A stretch of 64,000 nucleotides of DNA from Candidatus Poseidoniaceae archaeon (GCA_030747695.1 JASLKG010000006.1:1-64000); one strand, 5' to 3'; counted from the stretch's first letter, positions 19,259-27,457 are shown. Numbers and translations: made by a program. The notes: generated by a model from the sequence alone, not told the origin.

Positions 19259-19548
19259 CCAAACATTTGAGCGTGCTCACAGTGTGGGCATGTTATTGTA
19301 TAGCGTGATTTTTTAGGTTTTGGTACTTGCATTATAGAGCCGCACATTTCGCATTGGTGTTTTATTTTGTCTGGTGCTTTTGGTTTGGCTTGTTCTTCCA
19401 CTGTTCGTCCAACATCTGTAGACCATCCTAATTGATCTGAATATGAATCTGTTTTTTTCATTTTGGAACTTCTTAAAGATAGGCGCAATTTCCTCTTTTT
19501 CCTCTTGCGAGGTTTTCCACCGGGTGCTTTTGCTGCCATGCCAACCAA
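19255..19548 (-). CDS. Small zinc-ribbon protein
   Basis: 97 residues. The N-terminal third is very basic (GGKPRKRKKRKLRLSLRSSKMKK). The C-terminus carries a four-cysteine ribbon, 'CEMCGS...TCPHCEHAQMFG', that would bind one zinc. Nucleic-acid binding is likely from the basic tail plus ribbon, but no specific family is recognised. It lies 43 bases downstream of the beta-CASP nuclease gene on the same strand and may be cotranscribed. Confidence 0.7.
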   Translation of the reverse strand: MVGMAAKAPGGKPRKRKKRKLRLSLRSSKMKKTDSYSDQLGWSTDVGRTVEEQAKPKAPDKIKHQCEMCGSIMQVPKPKKSRYTITCPHCEHAQMFG

Positions 19549-19591
19549 TTATCCCTTAACGTCACTATATTCAATCGCTTCGCTTGTATTG

Positions 19592-20905
19592 TTATTCGAT
19601 ATATTCTGAAATTCCATTTTCTGGCGTATGTACAATATGTCCGTTAGATTCTAAATCTTTAGCTAATTCTGGTCTTGCATTTGTAGAGTCAGAGTGGTAA
19701 ATAACAACTGTTTCTGCTTCACAATCTTTTGCAAAATTAATTATTTCTGAATGACCAGCGTGTGTTGAAAAGGAAAATTGGTTTATTTCTAATTCAATGT
19801 TTTCATTATTACCCCAAATTGGTATCTTTCCTTTATCTAGTAACATCCTTCCCCCAGAACCCTTTGCTTGGTATCCTGTTAGTAATATTGAATTTTTAAT
19901 ATTGTCTCTTAGTCTATTTAGATACCAAATAGATGGTCCGCCATCTAACATTCCTGATGTTGATACTATACAGTCTGCATTTAGCGCTTTTTTTCTATCT
20001 GATTTTGATGATACTTTTTTGCACCATTTCCAGGCTGACTCTAATGCATTTGGATCCCTTAGTGATTCTGGGTGATTTAATTGAAGTTTTGCTATGTGTT
20101 TTCCCATACCATCAACATGTACATCAAAATCAGGTAGGTATTTGTGTAATGTCATTACAAGATCTTGTGTTCTACCGTTTGCAAAAGAAGGAATTAGTGC
20201 TGTCCCTCCTCTTTCGTTTATCTCAATCAATTTTGATATAAATTTTTCAATTGTTTCTTCTTTGGGTGGATGGTCTCTTCCACCATATGTTCCTTCTACG
20301 AATAAAACATCTGTTTTTATTGGTTTAGCTCCTGATGTTAGGGGGGAGTCTCTTGTATCAAAATCTCCTGTAAAAAGCAATTTATGAGTGTCTGTTTCAA
20401 CATTTAACATTGCTGCTCCTGGTATGTGTCCTGCTTTTTTTAGTTGTAAATTCCAATTGTTTTTGTGCCATTTTTCATCGAATTTATGGGTATTCCAATA
20501 TGACATTGCTTCATCAATATCTCTTTTATCCCAAGCTAATGGGTAACCTTCTATTCTTGATACTTTGTAACAATCATTCCACATCATTCTAGATATTTCA
20601 GATGTTAATTCTGTTCCATGTAAATTAGTTCGGTGATTTGCACAAAGCCATGGGGCCATTCCAAGATGATCTATATGAGAATGTGTAATTACTGCATCTT
20701 TTATTGGTGGTGCTTCGTTTGGGTATTTTGGAGGATCTGTAGGAGCTAATCCATAATCTAGTAACATTTTTGTTCCTTTTGAATCTTCAAAAACACATCC
20801 TACATTCCCAACTTCATTACCTCCTCCAAGATAATGATAACGAATTCCTTTTTCTGGAGGGGTGTTAGGATATGTTGTTGTTCGTCCTGGAGAATACAAG
20901 ACCAT
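19592..20905 (-). CDS. Beta-CASP metallo-beta-lactamase-fold RNase (archaeal CPSF/RNase J-like)
   Basis: 437 residues. The metallo-beta-lactamase motif is HSHIDHLG, with TGDFDTRD (motif 3) and the beta-CASP elements 'VEGTYGGRDHP', 'GYQAKGSGGRML' and 'FSTHAGHSEI' (histidine motif). These enzymes process RNA as endo- or exonucleases. It lacks the N-terminal KH domains of archaeal aCPSF1, so it fits the short aCPSF2/RNase J-like class better. It is transcribed away from the putative replichore boundary. Confidence 0.87.
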   Translation of the reverse strand: MVLYSPGRTTTYPNTPPEKGIRYHYLGGGNEVGNVGCVFEDSKGTKMLLDYGLAPTDPPKYPNEAPPIKDAVITHSHIDHLGMAPWLCANHRTNLHGTELTSEISRMMWNDCYKVSRIEGYPLAWDKRDIDEAMSYWNTHKFDEKWHKNNWNLQLKKAGHIPGAAMLNVETDTHKLLFTGDFDTRDSPLTSGAKPIKTDVLFVEGTYGGRDHPPKEETIEKFISKLIEINERGGTALIPSFANGRTQDLVMTLHKYLPDFDVHVDGMGKHIAKLQLNHPESLRDPNALESAWKWCKKVSSKSDRKKALNADCIVSTSGMLDGGPSIWYLNRLRDNIKNSILLTGYQAKGSGGRMLLDKGKIPIWGNNENIELEINQFSFSTHAGHSEIINFAKDCEAETVVIYHSDSTNARPELAKDLESNGHIVHTPENGISEYIE

Positions 20906-20942
20906 GTACTTGCGTTAACTCTCTCATCAATGAACATGTCGC

Positions 20943-20959
20943 ACCCCTTTATTTCCATT
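20943..20959 (-). repeat. ORB-like element 1 (inverted-repeat arm)
   Basis: ACCCCTTTATTTCCATT on the plus strand. Its reverse complement differs from the arm at 21103-21119 by a single base over 17 positions. The G-run points left, away from the spacer. Confidence 0.6.
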
Positions 20960-20988
20960 GGAAGTATATTTTCTCTTTTTTGAAATTA

Positions 20989-20999
20989 ATTTTCATTAG
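20989..20999 (-). repeat. Short ORB-like element 2
   Basis: ATTTTCATTAG, one mismatch from the 11-base core ATTTCCATTAG. No G-run accompanies it, so it would be a mini-box at most. Confidence 0.4.
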
Positions 21000-21102
21000 A
21001 GATAGTTAAGGACTTGACGCGATACACAACAATGGGGCTTGCTTCGCACATATTCACCTCACATCATTGATTACTTCACACAATAAGATCAAAATATGTT
21101 CT

Positions 21103-21119
21103 AATGGAAATAGAGGGGT
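21103..21119 (+). repeat. ORB-like element 3 (inverted-repeat arm)
   Basis: AATGGAAATAGAGGGGT. It is the inverted partner of element 1, with 16 of 17 positions matching. Its G-run points right, towards the A/T tract. Confidence 0.6.
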
Positions 21120-21162
21120 ATGGGTTAGGTATATTGAAAATAAGAAAAAAATAAACAATAAA

Positions 21163-21173
21163 ATTTCCATTAG
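21163..21173 (-). repeat. Short ORB-like element 4
   Basis: An exact copy of the core ATTTCCATTAG inside the A/T tract, in the same orientation as elements 1 and 2. Confidence 0.4.
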
Positions 21174-21274
21174 AAAATTATAATCAAGATAATTACTATA
21201 ATTCAAAAATTAATATTAAAAATAAAATCAAATAGCCGAAGCAGCGATTAGTAATAATTTACTGGAACATCTCC

Positions 21275-21472
21275 ATGGGAAATAGTTCTACTGCAGTTTT
21301 CGTGGTGGATGAAGAAACATGTTATGGGTGTGGAGCTTGTATTGCATTGTGCCCAACAAATGCATTATTATTAGAAAATAGATTAGCAATAGTATCACAA
21401 TCAGATTGTACTTTATGTGAACATTGTATACCATCTTGCCCTGTCTTTGCACTTTCAATCAAAGAGGAATAA
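21275..21472 (+). CDS. 2[4Fe-4S] ferredoxin
   Basis: 65 residues with two cluster motifs, CYGCGACIALCP and CTLCEHCIPSCP, giving eight cysteines for two [4Fe-4S] clusters. It is a small electron carrier. The next gene encodes a short flavoprotein two bases downstream and the third encodes GGGP synthase. Methanosarcina geranylgeranyl reductase is known to need a ferredoxin encoded beside it, so a role in lipid side-chain reduction is a reasonable inference. Confidence 0.9.
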   Translation: MGNSSTAVFVVDEETCYGCGACIALCPTNALLLENRLAIVSQSDCTLCEHCIPSCPVFALSIKEE

Positions 21473-21474
21473 TT

Positions 21475-22074
21475 TTGATTTCATTAAATGGCGCAAAAAT
21501 ATCTGGATTAATTTGTGGTATTGAATTAATCGATCAAGGTTTTAATGTTGAAATTTTTGAAAAACGCCAAGAAATCGGCAATCCAATAAATGGACCTGGA
21601 ATAATTAATGAATTATCAAAAGACGAAAAAAGAATATGTACAGCGAGAGAAACAAAAATAGGTTGGGCTCTTAGAAGAGAGTGGTTTGAAAAAAATTTAG
21701 CTAAAAAATTTCTTAATAAAGGAGGAGTAATACACTTAAAATCAAAACCACCTCCAAATTCACACAACACAAACAACATTCACAAAAAAACTTGGTATGG
21801 AGGAGTAACAATCGAAGAAAACAAACCAAATAATTTCATAATTGATTCAATTAATGGTAACAATCTTTGTTTTAAGAGAGGAGATGGGCTGATTGAATGT
21901 TGGTCTGATATAGAATTACCAAATATGAAAAACGGCTGGTTAGAAAAAATTCAAGGAAAACACCCAGAAGATATTAACAAACTAACAATAAATAGGGAGA
22001 TTGATGAAGGCCAATCAATAGCCCAGAAAATCATCAGACTAATAGGAGGTGAAATAAAACATGATTCCAGATGA
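21475..22074 (+). CDS. Short flavoprotein-like protein, geranylgeranyl-reductase-like remnant or variant
   Basis: The track start (21424) lies inside the ferredoxin gene. TTG 21475, two bases after the ferredoxin stop, gives ~199 residues. The N-terminus 'SLNGAKISGLICGIELIDQGFNVEIFEKRQEIG' has the shape of an FAD-binding Rossmann motif, but the second glycine of GxGxxG is replaced by Lys. The rest ('NGPGIINELS', a 'WALRREWFEKNLA' segment) vaguely follows geranylgeranyl-reductase-like proteins. It is about half the usual ~400 residues. The 3' end overlaps GGGP synthase by 14 bases, so the gene is kept in an operon. Function uncertain. Confidence 0.6.
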   Translation: MISLNGAKISGLICGIELIDQGFNVEIFEKRQEIGNPINGPGIINELSKDEKRICTARETKIGWALRREWFEKNLAKKFLNKGGVIHLKSKPPPNSHNTNNIHKKTWYGGVTIEENKPNNFIIDSINGNNLCFKRGDGLIECWSDIELPNMKNGWLEKIQGKHPEDINKLTINREIDEGQSIAQKIIRLIGGEIKHDSR

Positions 22075-22870
22075 AGGCCTTCTAAATTATATAATAAAAA
22101 GAACCGATGGTTGCCGCCATATTACATTAATAGATCCGGGAAAACAGAGTGCAGAAATTGCAGTTAGAAGAGCAATTACAGCAATAGAAGCAGGATCTAG
22201 GATGATTTTCATTGGAGGTTCTACAAATACACCAAACGAAATAGTTCATACAACTTGTTTAAAAATTCAAGAAGAATTAGAATTAAGAATTTTTGCAGCA
22301 AGCCAAGACCCAACAATTAATGAAGAATATTGGAAGATTCCAATAATTCTTTTCCCAGGAGGATCGCACGCCCTATCTCCTTCTGCAGATGGGATAACCT
22401 TCATGATGTTAATGAATTCAAAAGCCCGTAAATTTTTAATCAATGAGCAATTAAAAGGCGCTTCTTATTTGGAAAAATATAACATCGAAACAATACCTAC
22501 AGGATATCTTGTATTTGCTCCCGGGGGTAAAGTCGGAGAGGTAGGGGAAGCATCATTAATAGAAGAGAACGAATTAGAATTAGTTTATTCATATGCGCTT
22601 ACTGCAAAGATGTTCGGATTTAAAACACTCTATTTAGAAGCGGGAAGCGGCTCGAATAAACAAGTAAACATTAACTGTATTAAAGAAGCAAAAAAAGTTG
22701 ATGAATTATGTTTAATTGTGGGAGGGGGAATTAGAACCCCAGAACAAGCAAAACTTGCAGCTGAAGCAGGAGCAGATTGGATTGTTACAGGTAATTTATG
22801 TGAAGAATTAGAAGATTTAGATAAATTAAGAAAAACCCTAGAGGAGCTAATCACCCCCCTGAATAATTAA
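22061..22870 (+). CDS. Geranylgeranylglyceryl phosphate synthase
   Basis: 269 residues, TIM-barrel prenyltransferase that joins geranylgeranyl diphosphate to sn-glycerol-1-phosphate, the first committed step of archaeal membrane lipid synthesis. Family motifs 'HITLIDPGK', 'LFPGGSHALSPSADGITFMMLMNS', 'IPTGYLVFAPGGKVGEVG', 'LYLEAGSGS' and 'IVGGGIRTPEQA' are seen. Length fits group I/II archaeal GGGPS. It overlaps the upstream flavoprotein gene by 14 bases and the convergent coiled-coil gene by 4. Confidence 0.93.
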   Translation: MIPDEGLLNYIIKRTDGCRHITLIDPGKQSAEIAVRRAITAIEAGSRMIFIGGSTNTPNEIVHTTCLKIQEELELRIFAASQDPTINEEYWKIPIILFPGGSHALSPSADGITFMMLMNSKARKFLINEQLKGASYLEKYNIETIPTGYLVFAPGGKVGEVGEASLIEENELELVYSYALTAKMFGFKTLYLEAGSGSNKQVNINCIKEAKKVDELCLIVGGGIRTPEQAKLAAEAGADWIVTGNLCEELEDLDKLRKTLEELITPLNN

Positions 22871-24153
22871 TCCTCTTCGAAAACAACAGGGTCCCCACTA
22901 CCACCGGGAGCATCAGGGCGATCAGTATCAACATCAATACCAGAATCCAACTCTTCTATTTTTTGTTCCAATTCTATTTCTCCACCCTTTGCTAGAGTTT
23001 TCATATCATCCGAGGTCGGAGTCGAAATCTTCCTTTCAACATCTGGAGAATTAGCATACATTTCTTTCTTTAATTCTCTTTCATCATGCCCCCTTACTAA
23101 TGACAACGAATCAGCAAACACCCTTCCGACAACCTCTCTTGTTCTTTCAGAACGCCGAACACCATCTAACTCAGCAGCAGCAACCTCTCTTTGCCCCTCT
23201 AACTCTTTAATTTCAGCAGTCCGATCTGTTAGGGCGGCTTCTAAATCACCAATCGTCAAAGACATTTGTTGTATTCTCTCATCTCTTTCGAATACATCAT
23301 TATGTAATCTCCTCTCCCTTCTCCTCAAAGATTCATATTCTCTATTTCTTTCAAGTAACCGGCGCTTCAACTCTTCAATTTGCTCAACCAGGTAATCATG
23401 TTCAGCAGACACCGAACGCGGCCCCTGCATAACACGTTCCAATTGCTCTTCCAATTCCGCCAATCGCTGGTCGCGTTGATCCAATAAACCACGCAAACGG
23501 TCTGCAATGTCACGCAAACGCTGCCTTTCTTCTTCTAAAGAAAGATTAGCAGCCTTTTCAGCTTCAAGATCGGCAGAAAGAGAATCGGTTTGCACCTTTA
23601 ATGCCCTAACCTCGTCAGCAGTAACACTAGTTAAACCAGCATCAGCAGCTCTTTCTAAAGCATCTACCATTTGAGACATTCTTCCTTCCATTTCAGCAAT
23701 AACATCATCTTGTTGAGTAGTTAGTTCACGTAATTGTGATAACTCGTTTTCTAATACTAAACGCTCTTCAGCAGAAATACTAGATTGATTTAATTCTAAT
23801 TCCTTTTTACTATCTTCTAATAGTCTTTCTAAATGGATTATTTTTGCAGACTTTTCTTCTAATTCAGATTCAGCTTGTTGCAATTGAATCACTTCAGGAG
23901 CAATTTCATCCTTTCTTTCAGCCAAATCTAATTCCAAAACCCGTAATCTTTGTTTTGTTGTAACTAAATCTTCATTTCTATCAGCAAGTTCTTGCCATGC
24001 AATTAAAACCTCATCAACAAGTTGTTCAATCGGATATCCACGCAACATCCCTTCAAGCGCAGCACGCTCATCTTTGGATGAATTACCGATGCGGCGAATG
24101 CCATCAGGTGTAGTCGAGCCGAGAGTCATTGTACCCAATCGCACATCAACCAT
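22867..24153 (-). CDS. Long coiled-coil protein, probable partner of the actin-like ATPase
   Basis: 428 residues. Roughly residues 45-340 are heptad-rich, charged helix (for example 'SLEEERQRLRDIADRLRGLLDQRDQRLAELEEQLERV'), predicting a long coiled coil. A short N-terminal region with 'RAALEGMLRGYPIEQLVDEVLIAWQELADRN' precedes it and an acidic Gly/Pro tail (DRPDAPGGSGDPVVFEED) follows. No signal or membrane segment. It lies 50 bases downstream of an actin-like gene on the same strand, suggesting a cytoskeletal or division-related scaffold. This role is inference; coiled coils give weak homology evidence. Confidence 0.75.
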   Translation of the reverse strand: MVDVRLGTMTLGSTTPDGIRRIGNSSKDERAALEGMLRGYPIEQLVDEVLIAWQELADRNEDLVTTKQRLRVLELDLAERKDEIAPEVIQLQQAESELEEKSAKIIHLERLLEDSKKELELNQSSISAEERLVLENELSQLRELTTQQDDVIAEMEGRMSQMVDALERAADAGLTSVTADEVRALKVQTDSLSADLEAEKAANLSLEEERQRLRDIADRLRGLLDQRDQRLAELEEQLERVMQGPRSVSAEHDYLVEQIEELKRRLLERNREYESLRRRERRLHNDVFERDERIQQMSLTIGDLEAALTDRTAEIKELEGQREVAAAELDGVRRSERTREVVGRVFADSLSLVRGHDERELKKEMYANSPDVERKISTPTSDDMKTLAKGGEIELEQKIEELDSGIDVDTDRPDAPGGSGDPVVFEED

Positions 24154-24176
24154 TATTCAACCTTTCATCTCTTAAG

Positions 24177-24191
24177 GGGCCCTTCGGGCCC
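24177..24191 (-). promoter_or_regulatory. GC-rich hairpin between actin-like and coiled-coil genes
   Basis: GGGCCC-TTC-GGGCCC, a perfect 6-bp stem with a three-base loop, sits 12 bases after the actin-like gene stop and 23 bases before the coiled-coil gene start. It is not followed by a T-run on the minus strand. It may set the cistron ratio, stabilise message, or terminate partially. Confidence 0.45.
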
Positions 24192-24203
24192 ATTATGGGA
24201 CCT

Positions 24204-25208
24204 TTAGTTTATGGCGGTATATTGCTCATCAGGCATATCCTGGGCCAATGCCATAGCTCCAGTGGCAACCTTTTCAATTGGGTCATCAACACAAGTAACT
24301 GTAACATCACCAATATCCCCAATTTCATTAGCGATTGCATCAGCAATTCCACCAATCAACGAACCGCCTCCAGAGAGAATGATATTATTTCTCAGCACTG
24401 GTTGATATTCAGGATCTGCTGTTGCGACAATTGATTTTATTGCGTTACCTACCTTGTTTACAATCATCGAACAAGCCTCTTTAATTAAGTCACCAACATC
24501 AACATCTTGCTTCTTACCTTCTACAGACAATTCAACCATTTGTACACGATCATCCCCATCAACATATGAATGCGCTTCTTTCCATTTACGAACCATGTCT
24601 TTTGTAATTTGAGCACCAGTAAATTTCTTCTTTACTAGATCCATTAATTGCTCATCAATCCAATCCCCAGCTTCTTCAATAGTTAATTGATCTTCTTCGG
24701 CCGGGAAGATACCGTAAAGACGAGCAATATCTGTTGTGCCCGCCCCAATATCAACAACAATTGAACCTGCAATTTCACCAATACCATAAGCGGTTGCAAA
24801 CGGCTCAGTTACAACCATTATTGCATTCACTTGTCCACGAAGTGTAGCAACTAAGTTACTCTTGTCAGTAAATGAAACATGAGAAGGCGAACAAATGACG
24901 CCAAAAACCTCATCATATTCTTCAGGATCTACGGTTTCTACTAAATGTGTTACAAACGCTTTAGCCGCAGCCAAATTCGCCTCATCATCTTGGGCAACAC
25001 CAGCAGCCATTGGCCGATACAAATTACAAGCCAATTTATTCTTTAACGCATCAGCGCCAAACAATACATCCCTTCCAAGAAAATTTCTTGCTACAGGATC
25101 CTTCGGTCTACCTACAACAGTTTCAATAGTTTCCATTGAACCTGAACTTGATGCGATAGTTGATTGATACGTTCCAAGATCAATTCCAACATAGAGTCTT
25201 TCTGCCAT
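24204..25208 (-). CDS. Actin-like (MreB/MamK-type) ATPase
   Basis: About 334 residues from ATG 25208, which is preceded at good spacing by GGTGAT; the track's 25256 start adds an unlikely leader. Phosphate-1 motif 'VGIDLGTYQSTIA', phosphate-2 'IVVDIGAGTTDIA' and adenosine motif 'IILSGGGSLIGGI' are those of the actin/Hsp70 fold. Length and the 'VTEPFATAYG' segment fit bacterial-type MreB/MamK/ParM-like filament proteins better than Hsp70. It probably polymerises in the cytoplasm, acting with the coiled-coil protein encoded next. No mreC/mreD-like gene is nearby. Confidence 0.85.
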   Translation of the reverse strand: MAERLYVGIDLGTYQSTIASSSGSMETIETVVGRPKDPVARNFLGRDVLFGADALKNKLACNLYRPMAAGVAQDDEANLAAAKAFVTHLVETVDPEEYDEVFGVICSPSHVSFTDKSNLVATLRGQVNAIMVVTEPFATAYGIGEIAGSIVVDIGAGTTDIARLYGIFPAEEDQLTIEEAGDWIDEQLMDLVKKKFTGAQITKDMVRKWKEAHSYVDGDDRVQMVELSVEGKKQDVDVGDLIKEACSMIVNKVGNAIKSIVATADPEYQPVLRNNIILSGGGSLIGGIADAIANEIGDIGDVTVTCVDDPIEKVATGAMALAQDMPDEQYTAIN

Positions 25209-25223
25209 TTTATTCATCACCTT

Positions 25224-25236
25224 CGTCCTTCGGACG
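25224..25236 (-). promoter_or_regulatory. Small hairpin ahead of actin-like gene ribosome site
   Basis: CGTCC-TTC-GGACG, a 5-bp stem with the same three-base loop as the hairpin at 24177. On the minus strand it is followed at once by AAGGTGATG and the start at 25208, so it borders the ribosome-binding site. Confidence 0.35.
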
Positions 25237-25282
25237 CCCCTGCCACAAAGTTCCATACTTTGAATGTCTCGTCGCGAAAAAA

Positions 25283-27367
25283 CTACTCCTCTTCTTCAAC
25301 AAAAGGAGGAGGTGGAGAATCAAAAACCCACTTTTCATAACGTCTAAATGCAACACTGGCAGCGACTAAAGCCCCAACAATAATCCCTACAACACTCCAC
25401 ATTAACACCCGGTTTTGCCCAGAAGTTGATTGTGAAGGGGTAGAGGGCAAAATACCGTTATTTTCAAACTGCGGATTAATCCACCAAATAGTAAAATTAG
25501 AACTAATAACCGACGAATTCATCGGTAAAGTCCACCCAGAGGAATTATCATCATAAGCTAAAATTTCAATTTTCCAATTTTCACTATTTAGTTGATAAAC
25601 AACCAAATCTGTTGACAAATCAATAGTACAATTCCCACCCCCTACACCTTCAACAATTCTTGCACAATCTACCAAATCAATAGTTTGACTTTCGTTTTGT
25701 AATTTTATTGAAACAACAACACGATCCATCTCCAAATCATTCACATACCATTCTACCTCAATAACATCAGAATTATTTGATGAAGGATGTGGAGAAATAA
25801 TCGTAATTTGCGGGGCAGAATTCTCCTCTCCTAACCAAACCCCACTCGCGGAAAGAGCGAAACCAACCATATCCCCATTAACTCCCAAAAAACCTTCATT
25901 TACTCCCTGTGTAATATTTGCTGCGAAAATTTCAATATCTAACCATTCTACACCAATTAAATCCTCACTAGGAATTCTAATCATAACCGTTGTTTCATTA
26001 CTCGACCCATCTTCATATGGATTGGAAACACTTCCATAATACATTGAACTATAACCCGAAGATAACATAACATCATCAACAAAATAATCACCATTTGGCT
26101 TGTGAACAATTAATCGCAAATCATCAATTTTTCCATTTTGCAGTGGTAGTGCATTATATGACATACTTACTATAACATCTTCATCAATCTTGGGAATTAC
26201 AGGAAGGTGAAAAGACTCACCACTCTTAAGGAATGGGCCCTTTGCATTAGAACCATTCCAAGGGTTTGAAATCAACTGGTCTATTTTTCCACCCCGCGAA
26301 GAAATCACATCTTTCCAATCTTCAGTTTGATATGAATCATACACAACAATTTCACTATTTATATTGTCAATCAAAGGGCGACCATATCCTTGTATATGAT
26401 CGGGCCTCATATCTGTAATATTTTCTGCAGACATAGCAAGAAGGGCCCGAAGCAAAGGACCAGATGGAGTAAAACCAAATTCCACTTCAATCATTTCTTG
26501 TAGTAGCGCTGCAAAAGAAGCAGCTACAGGGGTTGAAACCGAAGTTCCAGTCAATTGATATGAATCATTATTCATAGAATAATTAAGACCATCTGCTTTA
26601 GCTGAAACAATTCCTTCACCGGGCGCACAAATCAAAACACCCCTTCTATTATTCACATCAGGGCCGATTGAGGAAGCGCCCCACATTGAACCATTATATT
26701 CAGAATCACAAGCAGAAACAGCTACAACATTTCTTGCATTCGCAGGTTCCAATAACATGCCCCCATTATTTCCCGGCGCTACAAAAACAAGCGACCAAGG
26801 ATTTTCTAAACTCCACAAATCAATATTATTACTTCTATTTGTATAATTCACAGTATTATCTCCCCAGGACCAACTATTAATTACAGCCCCATGCTGAAAA
26901 CTTTCCTCCAAAAGCTCATTCACAGGAGGGACCGCCCATCCCTCTCCACCAACAACATCCTGGATCAATAATTTAGCACCATTAGATATAGACTTCATAT
27001 CTACACCACCCTCGATAGGATCGCAAGCCAAAATTCCTGCCAAATGAGTTCCATGCTTAAATTGTGTATGGCCTTGATAATCCCCACTATCTATGCTATC
27101 ATTATAATGAATTATTTTACGGTGCTGGGAGCCAAAATCCCCCACCTCTTCTAATTGATTTCTAAAACATGCGTGATCAACATCAACCCCAGTATCTGCA
27201 ATAGCAACAACAACCCCAGATCCATTATATTTTGAATTATTTTGATGGTACAAATACCAATCATCAAAAAAGATCAAATCACCCCCATCTCTTCCAATTT
27301 CATCACGATTAGCAACAACAGGAGAAGCGATAGAAAACAATAACACCCCTACAATTACCCACCGCAT
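25283..27367 (-). CDS. Subtilisin-like serine protease (S8), exported and membrane-anchored
   Basis: 694 residues. A signal peptide (MRWVIVGVLLFSIASPVVA) is followed by the S8 domain with catalytic Asp in 'VVAIADTGVDVDHA', His in 'HGTHLAGILA' and Ser in 'GTSVSTPVAASFAALL'. A C-terminal beta-rich extension of ~350 residues leads to one membrane helix ('VLMWSVVGIIVGALVAASVAF', about 652-674) and a short tail FVEEEE inside. It would degrade proteins at the cell surface. Divergent from the rpl18a operon across 90 bp. Confidence 0.92.
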   Translation of the reverse strand: MRWVIVGVLLFSIASPVVANRDEIGRDGGDLIFFDDWYLYHQNNSKYNGSGVVVAIADTGVDVDHACFRNQLEEVGDFGSQHRKIIHYNDSIDSGDYQGHTQFKHGTHLAGILACDPIEGGVDMKSISNGAKLLIQDVVGGEGWAVPPVNELLEESFQHGAVINSWSWGDNTVNYTNRSNNIDLWSLENPWSLVFVAPGNNGGMLLEPANARNVVAVSACDSEYNGSMWGASSIGPDVNNRRGVLICAPGEGIVSAKADGLNYSMNNDSYQLTGTSVSTPVAASFAALLQEMIEVEFGFTPSGPLLRALLAMSAENITDMRPDHIQGYGRPLIDNINSEIVVYDSYQTEDWKDVISSRGGKIDQLISNPWNGSNAKGPFLKSGESFHLPVIPKIDEDVIVSMSYNALPLQNGKIDDLRLIVHKPNGDYFVDDVMLSSGYSSMYYGSVSNPYEDGSSNETTVMIRIPSEDLIGVEWLDIEIFAANITQGVNEGFLGVNGDMVGFALSASGVWLGEENSAPQITIISPHPSSNNSDVIEVEWYVNDLEMDRVVVSIKLQNESQTIDLVDCARIVEGVGGGNCTIDLSTDLVVYQLNSENWKIEILAYDDNSSGWTLPMNSSVISSNFTIWWINPQFENNGILPSTPSQSTSGQNRVLMWSVVGIIVGALVAASVAFRRYEKWVFDSPPPPFVEEEE

Positions 27368-27426
27368 AATCTACGACAAACACCTCTTACAGTTGAAACT
27401 TCACCAATTTAGTGTCGCGCCAGCGC

Positions 27427-27436
27427 GTTTAAGAAA
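27427..27436 (+). promoter_or_regulatory. Putative TATA box for the rpl18a operon
   Basis: GTTTAAGAAA, preceded by GC-rich bases, is centred about 26 bases before the ATG at 27458. That spacing would place the transcription start at the start codon, giving a leaderless first cistron, common in archaea. Confidence 0.45.
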
Positions 27437-27457
27437 CATCCACAGGTCGGCCAACCC

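Larger units (their letters stand above)
20906..21274. other. 369-bp gene-free region at strand-composition switch; possible replication origin (or terminus)
   Basis: The longest gene-free stretch in the window. It holds two long inverted motifs and two shorter relatives of the core ATTTCCATTAG, next to an almost pure A/T tract (about 21128-21230). The long motifs read CTTCCAATGGAAATAAAGGGGT and GTTCTAATGGAAATAGAGGGGT. From memory these resemble archaeal origin recognition boxes (roughly TTCCAnTnGAAAC-AAA-GGGG, including the G-string). T predominates over A just left of the region and A over T just right of it. No orc1/cdc6 gene is in the window. Function is inferred. Confidence 0.5.

Noticed and set aside
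21475-22074. Short flavoprotein gene considered a simple pseudogene
   Set aside because: No frameshift or internal stop and tight coupling to both neighbours; treated as a variant gene instead.
24177-24191. GGGCCC hairpin considered as a bacterial-style intrinsic terminator
   Set aside because: No T-run follows on the transcribed strand, so it is reported only as a possible regulatory hairpin.
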